A DNA stretch of 64,000 nt from Thiosocius sp942490985 (GTDB lineage Bacteria; Pseudomonadota; Gammaproteobacteria; Chromatiales; Chromatiaceae), in contig CALNYW010000002.1 in the NCBI GenBank assembly GCA_942490985.1, positions 1 through 64,000 of the forward strand, written 5' to 3'. The position numbers and the translations under genes were made by a program. Each line of letters opens with the position of its first letter. Position 1 is the first letter of the stretch. This document shows positions 44,108 through 53,507 of the stretch, piece by piece. A model generated the notes under the pieces. It ran no database searches. It was not told the origin of the DNA and worked only from the letters and a program-made list of their open reading frames with translations.

Positions 44108-44586
44108 TGCTGCGGCTTTTGTGGATAAGCGCCTTGGTTGTCGTGCTCGACCAGATCAGTAAGTACTGGATCGTCTTGGCATTTGACGAATTCGAGGTCT
44201 TGACCGTCTGGCCGGTGTTCAATCTGACGCTGGTCTACAACACCGGCGCGGCGTTTAGTTTTCTCGCCGATGCGGGCGGTTGGCAGCGTGGCTTTCTTAT
44301 CTCGGTCAGCGTCATCGTGACCGTGGTGATGCTGGTTTGGTTGAGCCGTCTGTCACCTCACGAGCGCCTGAGCGGCTGGGGACTCGCGTTTGTGATTGGC
44401 GGGGCGATCGGCAATCTGATCGATCGCGTCGTGTTGGGAAAGGTGGTCGACTTCCTGCAATGGCACTGGCAGGACTGGTACTTTCCATCCTTCAACCTGG
44501 CGGACAGTGCGATCACGCTGGGCGTGATTCTGCTGTTACTGGATGGTTTTTTCTTTGCCGGCCGGCAGGCTGCGGCTGACAAGTGA
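44107..44586 (+). CDS. lspA: Lipoprotein signal peptidase (signal peptidase II)
   Basis: 159 residues, four membrane helices. Family boxes are DQISKYWI near the start, NTGAAFSFL, GGAIGNLIDRVVLGKVVDFL and FNLADSAITLG; the Asp residues of NLIDR and LADS are the catalytic pair. It cleaves prolipoprotein signal peptides after lipidation. The GTG at 44107 overlaps the murJ stop by one base and shows tight coupling. The usual gammaproteobacterial order ribF-ileS-lspA is changed here: lspA precedes ribF and ileS. Confidence 0.95.
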   Translation: MLRLLWISALVVVLDQISKYWIVLAFDEFEVLTVWPVFNLTLVYNTGAAFSFLADAGGWQRGFLISVSVIVTVVMLVWLSRLSPHERLSGWGLAFVIGGAIGNLIDRVVLGKVVDFLQWHWQDWYFPSFNLADSAITLGVILLLLDGFFFAGRQAAADK

Positions 44587-44689
44587 TGCCGCCATTGCAG
44601 ATATGTCGATTCACCCGGCCCGCCGCGCGGTGTGGGGCCGGTATGCTCACGATATACTTGCCGGCTAATTCGACCATGGCGATAACCCG

Positions 44690-45646
44690 ATGCACCTGAT
44701 CCGGGGAATGCACAACTTGCGTGACGCGCACCGTGGCTGCGTGGCGACGATCGGCAACTTCGATGGCGTCCACCTCGGGCATCAGGCGGTGTTTACCGCG
44801 CTGATCGAGCGGGCGCGTAGCGTCCAGCTGCCTTCACTGGTGATCACGTTCGAGCCGCAGCCGATGGAATTCTTCCGCCCTGCGCAGGCGCCGGCCCGCT
44901 TGACGCGGCTGCGCGAAAAAATCGAGGCGATCGCGGCTTGCGGGATCGATCGTGTGCTGCTGGTCAAGTTTGATCACCGATTCGCCAACGTCGATGCGGT
45001 ATCGTTCGTGCGCGAGATACTGGTCGACCGCCTTGGCCTGCGGCACCTGTATGTCGGGGATGATTTCCGGTTCGGACGTGACCGCAAGGGCGATTTCGAT
45101 TTGCTGCACCGTATGGGATCGACACACGGCTTTGCCGTAGAGAGCCTGCAAACCGTGCAGGATGATGACGGCCGAATCAGCAGCACGCGGATTCGAGAGG
45201 CCCTGCAGCGTGGCGATCTGGCGCATGCCGAGGCGTGTCTGGGTCGACGCTACCGGATCTGCGGTCGGGTCGGGCATGGCCACAAGCGCGGGCGCACGAT
45301 CGGTTTCCCGACGATGAACGTGCCGTTGCTGCGGCGCTCGACGCCGTTGCGCGGTGTGTTTGCGGTGCAGGTCATCGGCCTTGACCGTCAGCCATTGCCG
45401 GGGGTTGCCAATATCGGCAACCGTCCAACGTTGGAGGGCGATGATCGATTCCTGCTCGAGGTCCATCTGTTCGATTTCAACGCGGACGTCTATGGGCGGG
45501 CGGTCGAGATCGACTTTGTCGAGCGTATCCGTGATGAGCACAAATTTGAGTCGTTCGATGCGCTCCGCCAACAAATCCAGCGAGACGTTCTGGCGGCGCG
45601 CAGGATCTTGGGGCTGACACCTGTAGAGCAGTCTGGTACTGCCTGA
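44690..45646 (+). CDS. ribF: Bifunctional riboflavin kinase / FAD synthetase
   Basis: 318 residues. The FAD synthetase (adenylyltransferase) half has TIGNFDGVHLGHQAVF at residues 20-35 and YVGDDFRFGRDRKGDF, then ISSTRIREALQRGDL. The riboflavin kinase half has GHKRGRTIGFPTMNV and GVANIGNRPTLEG. It converts riboflavin to FMN and then FAD. It lies between lspA and ileS, a conserved neighbourhood. The ATG is supported by the position of GNFDGVHLGH. Confidence 0.95.
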   Translation: MHLIRGMHNLRDAHRGCVATIGNFDGVHLGHQAVFTALIERARSVQLPSLVITFEPQPMEFFRPAQAPARLTRLREKIEAIAACGIDRVLLVKFDHRFANVDAVSFVREILVDRLGLRHLYVGDDFRFGRDRKGDFDLLHRMGSTHGFAVESLQTVQDDDGRISSTRIREALQRGDLAHAEACLGRRYRICGRVGHGHKRGRTIGFPTMNVPLLRRSTPLRGVFAVQVIGLDRQPLPGVANIGNRPTLEGDDRFLLEVHLFDFNADVYGRAVEIDFVERIRDEHKFESFDALRQQIQRDVLAARRILGLTPVEQSGTA

Positions 45647-45689
45647 ATCACTCGCTACCTGTTTTCAATTATCAAACGAGTCTGAGTCC

Positions 45690-48506
45690 GTGAGCAATAA
45701 CTACAAGGACACCCTCAACCTGCCTAAAACGGCGTTTCCGATGAAGGCCAACCTCGCCCAGCGAGAGCCCGAAATGTTGAAGCGTTGGGAAGCCGAGGAT
45801 CTCTATCAAAAAGTGCGGGCCGCCTGTGCCGGCCGGCCCAAGTTCACCCTGCACGATGGCCCGCCCTATGCGAACGGCGAGATCCATATCGGTCATGCGG
45901 TGAACAAGGTGTTGAAAGACATCATCGTAAAAAGTCGCACCCTGGCCGGTTTCGATGCGCCCTATGTGCCCGGCTGGGATTGCCATGGGCTGCCGATTGA
46001 GCTGCAGGTCGAAAAGAAGGTGGGTAAGCCGGGGCACAAGGTCAGCGCGGCAGATTTTCGTCAGGCCTGCCGCGATTACGCGCTGAAGCAGGTCGACCGA
46101 CAGCGGACCGACTTCAAACGGCTCGGCGTGCTGGGTGATTGGGATAACCCCTACCTGACGATGAGCTTTGCGCAGGAGGCCGACATCGTTCGCGCGGTGG
46201 GTCGCATCTTTGAACGTGGCCACATCACCAAGGGCGCGAAGCCGGTGCACTGGTGTACCGACTGCGGGTCGGCGTTGGCCGAGGCCGAGGTCGAATACAA
46301 GGACAAGGAGTCGTACGCGATCGACGTGCGTTTTCGCGCGGTCGATCAGGCGTCATTCGAACAGCGTTTTGCTGCGACTGGCCAGGGCCTTGGCACCGGC
46401 GAGATCGCGATCGTCATCTGGACCACGACCCCGTGGACGCTGCCGGCGAATCAGGCCGTCGCGCTCAACCCGGAATTCACCTATGTACTGGTGCAAGTCG
46501 GTGACCAGCGTCTGGTGCTTGCCGAAGGCATGCTCGATGACGCGATGCAGCGGTGGGGCCAGGCCGATTACCAGGTCGTCGCTCGTGCGCCGGGCGCCGT
46601 TTTCGACCGCATGTTGCTGCAACACCCGTTCTATCACCGCCAGGTGCCGGTGATCCTCGGCGACCACGTGACCCTGGAAGCGGGTACCGGCGCCGTCCAC
46701 ACCGCGCCGGGTCATGGTCTCGATGACTACATCGTCGGCCAACGCTATCAACTGCCGGTCGATAACCCGGTCGGCGGGAACGGCTGTTTTGTGCCGGGTA
46801 CGCCGTTGTTCGAGGGCGAGCATGTGCTCAAGGCCAACCCGCACGTCATCGAGGTGCTGCGGGAACACAACGCATTGATCGAGGCGGCCAGGTTCACCCA
46901 CAGCTACCCGGTCTGTTGGCGCCACAAGACGCCGATCATCTTCCGGGCGACGCCGCAGTGGTTTATCTCGATGGACCAGGCGCAGCTGCGTGACAAAGCG
47001 ATGGCCGAGATCAAGCAGGTCACCTGGACCCCCGATTGGGGGCAGGCGCGCATCGAAGGGATGATCGAAAACCGACCCGACTGGTGTATCTCTCGGCAAC
47101 GAACCTGGGGCGTGCCGATCGCCTTCTTCGTCCACAAGGAGACCGGTGAGCTTCACCCGGACACGGTCCGATTGGTCGGCCGCGTTGCCGAGCAGATTGA
47201 GCAGAAAGGCATCCAGGCGTGGTTCGATCTCGAGCCGGAAGACCTGCTGGGTGCCGACGCCGGCGCCTACGACAAGGTTTCGGACACGCTCGATGTCTGG
47301 TTCGACTCCGGGGTAACGCACGCCTGCGTGCTCGATGCACGTGACGAATTGACGCGTCCGGCCGATCTGTATCTCGAAGGCTCAGACCAGCACCGCGGTT
47401 GGTTTCAGTCTTCGCTGCTGACGTCGGTCGCGATGGTGGATACCGCGCCGTACAAAGGCGTGCTGACACATGGGTTCACCGTCGATGCCGACGGTAAAAA
47501 AATGTCGAAATCGCTGGGTAATGTGATCGCGCCGCAGTCGGTGATGAAGACGCTCGGTGCCGACATCATTCGGCTATGGGTCTCGGCCACTGACTACCGC
47601 GGTGAGATGTCGGTCTCTGACGAGATTCTCAAGCGCACCGCGGATGCGTACCGGCGCATCCGCAACACCACGCGTTTCCTGTTATCTAACCTCGAAGGGT
47701 TCGATCCCACGCGAGACTGCGTCGCGAGCAAGGATATGATCGAACTGGATCGTTGGGCAGTGGGGCGTGCCTACGCATTGCAACAGGACATCGTCGCGGC
47801 CTACGAAGATTTCAACTTCCACCTGATCTACCAGAAGCTGCTGAACTTCTGTGTCGCCGATCTCGGCGGCTTCTATCTCGACGTGATCAAGGATCGGCAG
47901 TACACGACACAGGCCGATAGCCTGCCGCGCCGGTCATGCCAGACCGCGATGTTCCATATCGCCGAGGCAATGGTGCGCTGGATGGCGCCGGTGCTTTCGT
48001 TTACCGCCGACGAAGTCTGGGGCTTCATGCCCGGCCAGCGTGCCGAGTCGGTATTCATGGCGACCTGGTATGACGGCCTGGTCGAGGCGAGCGGCACGGT
48101 GCTGGATAGCGCCGGCTGGCAGCAGGTGCTTGCGGTCAAGACCGCGGTCGCGAAACAACTCGAGGCGATGCGCAAGGACGGCACGATTGGGTCGTCGCTC
48201 GATGCCGAGGTCACGCTGTATTGCGACGATGCGTTGCATGCGCCGCTGGCCAAGCTCGACAACGAGCTGCGCTTTGTGTTGATTACCTCCGAGGCAACAT
48301 TGAGGTCGCTGCAGGATGCCCCGGGTGATGCGCTCGAGACTGATCTGCCGGGTTTGCGCGTGACGGCGATCGCCAGTGGCCATGCGAAATGCCCGCGGTG
48401 TTGGCATCACCGCAGCGATGTGGGCGTCAGTACCGAGCACCCCGAGCTCTGCGGGCGTTGTGTCGAAAATATTGAAGGGCAGGGCGAGCAACGCCGCTTC
48501 GCCTGA
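45690..48506 (+). CDS. ileS: Isoleucyl-tRNA synthetase
   Basis: 938 residues, full length. Class I motifs are GPPYANGEIHIGHA (HIGH) and KKMSKSLGN (KMSKS). The editing domain includes IVIWTTTPWTLPANQAVALN. The C-terminal zinc finger has CPRCWHHRSDVG and CGRCVENIEG. It charges tRNA-Ile and edits misactivated Val. The start is GTG 45690, matching the family N-terminus MSNNYKDTLNLP. It follows ribF by 44 bp. Confidence 0.96.
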   Translation: MSNNYKDTLNLPKTAFPMKANLAQREPEMLKRWEAEDLYQKVRAACAGRPKFTLHDGPPYANGEIHIGHAVNKVLKDIIVKSRTLAGFDAPYVPGWDCHGLPIELQVEKKVGKPGHKVSAADFRQACRDYALKQVDRQRTDFKRLGVLGDWDNPYLTMSFAQEADIVRAVGRIFERGHITKGAKPVHWCTDCGSALAEAEVEYKDKESYAIDVRFRAVDQASFEQRFAATGQGLGTGEIAIVIWTTTPWTLPANQAVALNPEFTYVLVQVGDQRLVLAEGMLDDAMQRWGQADYQVVARAPGAVFDRMLLQHPFYHRQVPVILGDHVTLEAGTGAVHTAPGHGLDDYIVGQRYQLPVDNPVGGNGCFVPGTPLFEGEHVLKANPHVIEVLREHNALIEAARFTHSYPVCWRHKTPIIFRATPQWFISMDQAQLRDKAMAEIKQVTWTPDWGQARIEGMIENRPDWCISRQRTWGVPIAFFVHKETGELHPDTVRLVGRVAEQIEQKGIQAWFDLEPEDLLGADAGAYDKVSDTLDVWFDSGVTHACVLDARDELTRPADLYLEGSDQHRGWFQSSLLTSVAMVDTAPYKGVLTHGFTVDADGKKMSKSLGNVIAPQSVMKTLGADIIRLWVSATDYRGEMSVSDEILKRTADAYRRIRNTTRFLLSNLEGFDPTRDCVASKDMIELDRWAVGRAYALQQDIVAAYEDFNFHLIYQKLLNFCVADLGGFYLDVIKDRQYTTQADSLPRRSCQTAMFHIAEAMVRWMAPVLSFTADEVWGFMPGQRAESVFMATWYDGLVEASGTVLDSAGWQQVLAVKTAVAKQLEAMRKDGTIGSSLDAEVTLYCDDALHAPLAKLDNELRFVLITSEATLRSLQDAPGDALETDLPGLRVTAIASGHAKCPRCWHHRSDVGVSTEHPELCGRCVENIEGQGEQRRFA

Positions 48507-48536
48507 ACCTTGCCCGACGCACCACGAGAGGGGCCG

Positions 48537-49952
48537 ATGGATCTCGAGATCATTCATCACGGCGCGGCCGGCGGCGTTACCGGGTCGTGCCATGAACTGC
48601 GCACCGGTCACGGTGATGCGCTGCTGATCGACTGCGGTCTGTTCCAAGGCGCGGAGACCTCCGGCAAGGGTGCCAATGCCGATAGCCTCGCGATCGAGTT
48701 TCCACTCGACGCGGTTCGCGCACTGGTCGTGACGCACGTCCATATCGACCACGTCGGCCGCATCCCCTACCTGCTCGCCGCGGGATTTTCGGGACCGATC
48801 TATTGCTCAGAGCCTTCCGCACGACTGCTGCCGGTCGTGCTGGAGGATGCGCTGAAGATCGGCGTCACGCGTAACAAGGCACTGATCCGTCGCGTCATGG
48901 CCGCGCTCAAGCGCATGATCAAGCCGCTACCGTACGGCGAGTGGAAATCGATCGAGACCAACGGTGAGGCGGTGTTGGCGATCCGTCTGCAAAGGGCCGG
49001 ACACATCCTCGGGTCGGCCTGGGTCGATTGCCGTGTCGGTGAGGCCGAGCAGGCTCGCCACGTGATCTTCTCGGGCGACCTCGGCAATATCGACACGCCG
49101 CTATTACGGCCGCCAGACCAACCCGAATCGTGCGATGTGCTGGTCATGGAGAGTACCTACGGCGATCGCAACCACAATGGCCGAGAGCGACGCCAGCAGA
49201 CCCTCGAGGGCGTATTGCGTCATGCCCTGCGCGACCGTGGCGCGGTGCTGATCCCCGCGTTCAGTATCGGCCGCACTCAGGAGTTGTTGTACGAGCTCGA
49301 AGACATCCTGCATCGCCATGCCGGCGGCAACGCGACGGATGGTCTGCCCTGGGCCGACGTCGAGGTCATTCTCGATTCGCCAATGGCAGCGAAATTTACC
49401 GAGCTGTACAGCGACTTGCGGCCGTTCTGGGATGCCGAAGCGAAACAGCGCCTGGCCAGTGGCCGACACCCGCTCGACTTCGATCAGCTGACGACGATCG
49501 ACAGCCACCAGGACCACATGGCGCTGGTTGGTTATCTGGCGCGTACCGAGCGCCCGGTTGTCGTGCTGGCCGCCAGTGGCATGTGTGCCGGTGGCCGCAT
49601 CGTGAACTACCTCAAGGCGATGCTCGGCAGCCCGCGTAACGACATCCTGTTCGTCGGTTACCAGGCCAAGGGTACGCCGGGCCGAGATATCCAGGCGTTC
49701 GGTCCCGATGGCGGTTACGTGCGGTTGGATGACGAGCGCATCGATATCCGGGCCCAGGTCCACACCGTGTCTGGTTACTCGGCCCATGCCGATCAGGATG
49801 GGCTGTTGGCGTTCGCCTGTGGCATGCAGACTCCCCCGGCGCAACTGCGGCTCATTCACGGTGATCCGGAAGCGAGTGCGGTGCTGGCCGACCTGCTGCG
49901 CGAACGTCTGCCATCTACCGACGTGATGGTCGCATCCGCACCTGAGTCTTAA
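48537..49952 (+). CDS. Beta-CASP metallo-beta-lactamase-fold nuclease (CPSF73-like)
   Basis: 471 residues. The metallo-beta-lactamase zinc ligands are THVHIDHVGR (HxHxDH), RAGHILGSAWVD and SGDLG. The beta-CASP part includes MESTYGDRNHNGRERRQQTL and ASGMCAGGRIVNYLKAM, and the RMMBL end has HTVSGYSAHADQDGLLAF. Enzymes of this group are RNA endonucleases/exonucleases; YSH-like bacterial members have no settled substrate. ATG 48537 is preceded by GAGGGG. It follows ileS by 31 bp and is probably co-transcribed, though functionally unrelated. Confidence 0.88.
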   Translation: MDLEIIHHGAAGGVTGSCHELRTGHGDALLIDCGLFQGAETSGKGANADSLAIEFPLDAVRALVVTHVHIDHVGRIPYLLAAGFSGPIYCSEPSARLLPVVLEDALKIGVTRNKALIRRVMAALKRMIKPLPYGEWKSIETNGEAVLAIRLQRAGHILGSAWVDCRVGEAEQARHVIFSGDLGNIDTPLLRPPDQPESCDVLVMESTYGDRNHNGRERRQQTLEGVLRHALRDRGAVLIPAFSIGRTQELLYELEDILHRHAGGNATDGLPWADVEVILDSPMAAKFTELYSDLRPFWDAEAKQRLASGRHPLDFDQLTTIDSHQDHMALVGYLARTERPVVVLAASGMCAGGRIVNYLKAMLGSPRNDILFVGYQAKGTPGRDIQAFGPDGGYVRLDDERIDIRAQVHTVSGYSAHADQDGLLAFACGMQTPPAQLRLIHGDPEASAVLADLLRERLPSTDVMVASAPES

Positions 49953-50131
49953 CCGGCATTCTGCAATACCTCTCCAGCTGCGTTTATTGGCCGCTTGGCT
50001 GTGAGCTTCCCGTTGCGTTTCGGCGAACTTGCTTGTCGATATATAAGAATAAGCTAATGTTACTTATGGGGGTGCCTGCGGTGCGCCGAGTGCTCAGGCA
50101 TCAGATCGACAGGCACAGCAAGGGGAGAGAC

Positions 50132-50719
50132 ATGAAAGTCACGAAAAGGACCCGCTGGTTCGGTGCTGCGGCAATGGTGGCAGGCATGCTGTTGATGGGT
50201 ACCGCGACCGCCTGGTATGGCGGTCCCTGGTATCGGCCCCACGGGGCAGGCGCGGTGACCTACGAACGTCAGAACATGATGCGGGATCATGGGCATGCGA
50301 TGGAGGATCTATCGCGGATGTTCCAAGGCCGACGGTCATTCGATCGCGAAGAGGCTATTCGGCTGGCGAAGGAACTCGAGGAGGGTTTCGGGACACCGTT
50401 GCTGAAGAACTTTGCCCCAGGTGCGGTTGTGGCGGGTTCGCGTACAGCACCTTGGACATGGCGCAATTTCGGCGCCTTTGAAGGCTATTCGAAAGCCGCG
50501 AGCCAGTCGGCCGCGCGGCTGGTCCAAGCGCTCGAAAATGAGTCGGATGATGCCGCTTCCTCCGACCAGGCGATCTGGGTCCCGGGCGGAATGCGGGTAG
50601 TCGGCCCGCTGGGTTTTGGCCGTGATGGACCGATGCCATTGGGCGCCGTACAAGAACACGGCCGCCTGAACGCGACCTGTAACGCCTGCCATTTCTACTT
50701 CCGCGGTGCGCGTTGGTAG
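50132..50719 (+). CDS. Cytochrome c'-like periplasmic haem protein
   Basis: 195 residues. It starts MKVTKRTRWFGAAAMVAGML, a Sec signal with cleavage likely after AWYGG or TATA. A helical region follows with HAMEDLSRMFQGRRSFDREE. The haem site NATCNACHFYFRGARW lies at the extreme C-terminus, the position typical of class II cytochromes (c'). Such proteins bind NO or CO or transfer electrons in the periplasm. ATG 50132 follows GGGGAGAGAC, a good ribosome site; the in-frame start at 50033 would add a non-signal leader. A stand-alone gene. Confidence 0.8.
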   Translation: MKVTKRTRWFGAAAMVAGMLLMGTATAWYGGPWYRPHGAGAVTYERQNMMRDHGHAMEDLSRMFQGRRSFDREEAIRLAKELEEGFGTPLLKNFAPGAVVAGSRTAPWTWRNFGAFEGYSKAASQSAARLVQALENESDDAASSDQAIWVPGGMRVVGPLGFGRDGPMPLGAVQEHGRLNATCNACHFYFRGARW

Positions 50720-50815
50720 ATGTTGGTGGATGGCCTGCCGGGCCTCAGTAGCGAGGCCCGGTTTCATTCGCAATCGGCCCGAGCGATGCGAACGGCCGAT
50801 CGTCGCGGTTCGCGC

Positions 50816-51220
50816 TTACTCGACGTTGATGGTTACGACGTCGGAATAGATCGGTGGATCATGCGGCATGTGGGCGTGGTCACCGAGCAACAGCTGCAGC
50901 GTATGTTCACCCGGCGCCAGGTCGACCGTTACCTCCGTTTGCCCACCGCCGAAGTGCACGTGGTTGGCGTCGGCCGGGATCGACTTGGTGAGGTCCGGCA
51001 GTGGCGCGTCGATGATCAGGTGATGATGGCCGGTGCCGTCGCGCATCGTCCCGGCTGGTGCAACGCCAAATCCGGCAAGACCGAACACGACCGTTACCGG
51101 GCTGGAAACGGTTTCGCCAGCCTTGGGCGAGATGATGTATGCATTGGCCTTGCCTGGGTCTGCGGCGAACGCGCCGCTGGTCAGGACAGCGACGAGTAGG
51201 GCCGTTAGCAATTGTTTCAT
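50816..51220 (-). CDS. DUF4399 secreted protein
   Basis: 134 residues. It begins with the signal peptide MKQLLTALLVAVLTSGAFAA. The mature part shows the DUF4399 pattern: ISPKAGETVSSPVTVVFGLA, GTGHHHLIIDAPL, HVHFGGGQTEVTVDL and GDHAHMPHDPPIYSD. The many His residues suggest metal or surface binding; no function is established. GGAG lies 9-12 bases before ATG 51220. Divergent from the large envelope protein at 51372. Confidence 0.88.
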   Translation of the reverse strand: MKQLLTALLVAVLTSGAFAADPGKANAYIISPKAGETVSSPVTVVFGLAGFGVAPAGTMRDGTGHHHLIIDAPLPDLTKSIPADANHVHFGGGQTEVTVDLAPGEHTLQLLLGDHAHMPHDPPIYSDVVTINVE

Positions 51221-51371
51221 TAGGCGTGTCTCCGTTGACGTGTGTTCCCGAACAAAGGCTAGCCCAGCGAAACAGCGGAATCGCAGAAAGATTACAAGGC
51301 TTATCGGCGCTGCGCTGGGCTCACGCGGGAGTGTTGTCGCAATAACCCCGGTGCGTGATAGGTTATGCGGC

Positions 51372-53507
51372 ATGTACCACCGCATCGTCGTCGGTTTCCT
51401 GCTGTTGTTATTGACCAGCGCGCTCGCCGCGAAGGTCGATGCGCCTGAGCCGTTGGCACCCTGGGCGGATTGGGTTGCCGAGCGCGTCCCCGATCGTGAC
51501 TGCCCCTTCCTGCAGCCGGGCGACACGCGCGGCTGTCAGTGGGTGACAGGCCTCAACCTGGTATTGACGGATGCCGGCGGGCGTTTCCGTTTGACTGGCC
51601 AGGCTCATGCGGAGGGTTGGTTGCTGTTGCCGGGTTCATCGGCGTATTGGCCAAGCGAGGTCTTGCTCAACCAACAGCCCGCCAGCTTGCTGGCACACCA
51701 GGGCCGACCGGCCTTGCGGTTCGGCCCCGGTCGCTTCGTTGTTGACGGCGCTTTCGCATGGCAGACCCTGCCCAATGCATTGTCGATACCCGCGCAGGTC
51801 GGGTTGGTCCGGCTACAAATCGACGGGCTAAAGATGCCTGTCAATCGTGACCGGGAAGGCCAGCTCTGGTTGCGCGACAGCGCGCCGCCGGTGGCCGATC
51901 AGATGGAAGATCGCCTCGACCTTCGTGTGCAGCGCCGATTGAGCGACACGGTGCCGATGCGCCTGCAAACGCGGCTGGTGCTCGATGTGGCCGGGCAAGC
52001 ACGCGAGCTATTGCTCGGCAGTCCGCTGCTCGAAGGTTTCATCCCGATTGCGCTGCAATCGAAACTACCGGCGCGCATCGAGCCGGATGGGCGGCTCCGC
52101 GTGCAGATCCGCCCAGGGCAGTGGACGCTGGTCGTCGACGCCTATCACCCCGATGAGGTCACGCGGCTGGCGGTGCCGCCGCGCGACGATAACTGGCCGG
52201 AGGAGGAGGTGTGGGCGTTCGAGGCCCAACACCATCTGCGCTTGGTCGAGCCGACCGGGTTGGTCCAGGTCGACCCGCGTCAGACCACATTGCCGAAGGC
52301 CTGGCAGGTGTTTCCGGCCTACCTGGCGGTGCCGGGACAGTCGCTTTCGTTCGAGGTCCGTCGGCGCGGTGATGCGCAGCCCGAGCCGGATGTCCTGGCG
52401 TTGGAGCGTAACCTTTGGCTCGATTTCGATGGTGCCGGCTACACCGTTCAAGACCGACTCAGCGGCACCATCACACGAACCTGGCGGCTCGAAGCAGACC
52501 CGGTGCTCGCGCTCGGTCGGGTCGCGGTCGATGGCCAGGACCAACTCATCACGCGCCGCACTGACGACGACGTGCGCGGCGTAGAGATCCGCCGGGGCAA
52601 TTTGCAACTGGTCGCCGACAGCCGATATGAGGGCGATCGGGCGCAGTTGCCGGTGGGTTGGCTGCACGACCTGAATAGCGCGCGTGCGGTGCTGCATCTG
52701 CCGCCGGGTTGGGATCTGCTGGCGGTCTCCGGGGTCGACAACGACCCGACGACATGGCTGCAGCGCTGGACGCTGCTCGATCTGTTTCTGGTGTTGATTG
52801 CGGGGATCGCCGTCGCGCGCCTGTGGGGATTGGCCGCCGGTGCGCTGGCGCTGGCGGCGCTGGTCGTGACGTGGCACGCGCCCGGAGCGCCGCAACAGGT
52901 CTGGTTGCATTGGATCGCGGCATTGGCATTGCTCCGCGTGATGCCACCGGGTCGCCTGCGGGTCGTGGTCGGTGCTTACCGCACGATCGCCGTCGTTGCG
53001 CTGCTGCTGATCGCCGTTCCGTTTCTCATCGATCAGGCCCGCGCACTGGTTTACCCGCAATTGGCCGTAGACCGCTTTGCCTATCGTGGCGCGTCGTCCT
53101 ATGACGCGATGCCGCAACCCGCCGAGGCTGAAGTCGTGCGCCGGGAAAAGCGCTTGGCAGATGGCGTCGCATCGCTCGCAGCGCCGAAGGCGTCAGCTTA
53201 TCTTGGCAGTTACAACCGGCCGCTGGACTACCAGCGGATCGACCCGTCGGCAAATGTGCAAACCGGCCCGGGTTTGCCGCGCTGGCAATGGCGCCAGGTG
53301 GTGTTGGGATGGAATGGCCCTGTGCCGCAGGACCAGCGCGTTACGTTGACCCTGTTGTCGCCAACCGAAACGCGCCTGCTGCGTGGCATGCGCATCATCC
53401 TGTTGACCCTGCTGGCATTGGCACTGCTACGTGATCGGCGTCCTGGCGGTCCGCGCGCCTGGTTGGCCGCGCTTGACCCGCGCCGGCCCGGAGCTGCCGA
53501 TGCTTAG
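51372..53507 (+). CDS. Large envelope protein of unknown function, first of an overlapping pair
   Basis: 711 residues. A signal peptide (MYHRIVVGFLLLLLTSALAA) is followed by ~450 residues of predicted periplasmic, beta-rich sequence with two cysteines (DRDCPFLQPGDTRGCQW). Three or four membrane helices come at about residues 460-560 (LLDLFLVLIAGIAVARLWGL and onward), then a second short periplasmic part and a last helix (ILLTLLALALL). I recognise no named domain. The next gene starts inside its last codons (8-bp overlap, different frame) and has the same overall plan, so they probably form one complex. Confidence 0.8.
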   Translation: MYHRIVVGFLLLLLTSALAAKVDAPEPLAPWADWVAERVPDRDCPFLQPGDTRGCQWVTGLNLVLTDAGGRFRLTGQAHAEGWLLLPGSSAYWPSEVLLNQQPASLLAHQGRPALRFGPGRFVVDGAFAWQTLPNALSIPAQVGLVRLQIDGLKMPVNRDREGQLWLRDSAPPVADQMEDRLDLRVQRRLSDTVPMRLQTRLVLDVAGQARELLLGSPLLEGFIPIALQSKLPARIEPDGRLRVQIRPGQWTLVVDAYHPDEVTRLAVPPRDDNWPEEEVWAFEAQHHLRLVEPTGLVQVDPRQTTLPKAWQVFPAYLAVPGQSLSFEVRRRGDAQPEPDVLALERNLWLDFDGAGYTVQDRLSGTITRTWRLEADPVLALGRVAVDGQDQLITRRTDDDVRGVEIRRGNLQLVADSRYEGDRAQLPVGWLHDLNSARAVLHLPPGWDLLAVSGVDNDPTTWLQRWTLLDLFLVLIAGIAVARLWGLAAGALALAALVVTWHAPGAPQQVWLHWIAALALLRVMPPGRLRVVVGAYRTIAVVALLLIAVPFLIDQARALVYPQLAVDRFAYRGASSYDAMPQPAEAEVVRREKRLADGVASLAAPKASAYLGSYNRPLDYQRIDPSANVQTGPGLPRWQWRQVVLGWNGPVPQDQRVTLTLLSPTETRLLRGMRIILLTLLALALLRDRRPGGPRAWLAALDPRRPGAADA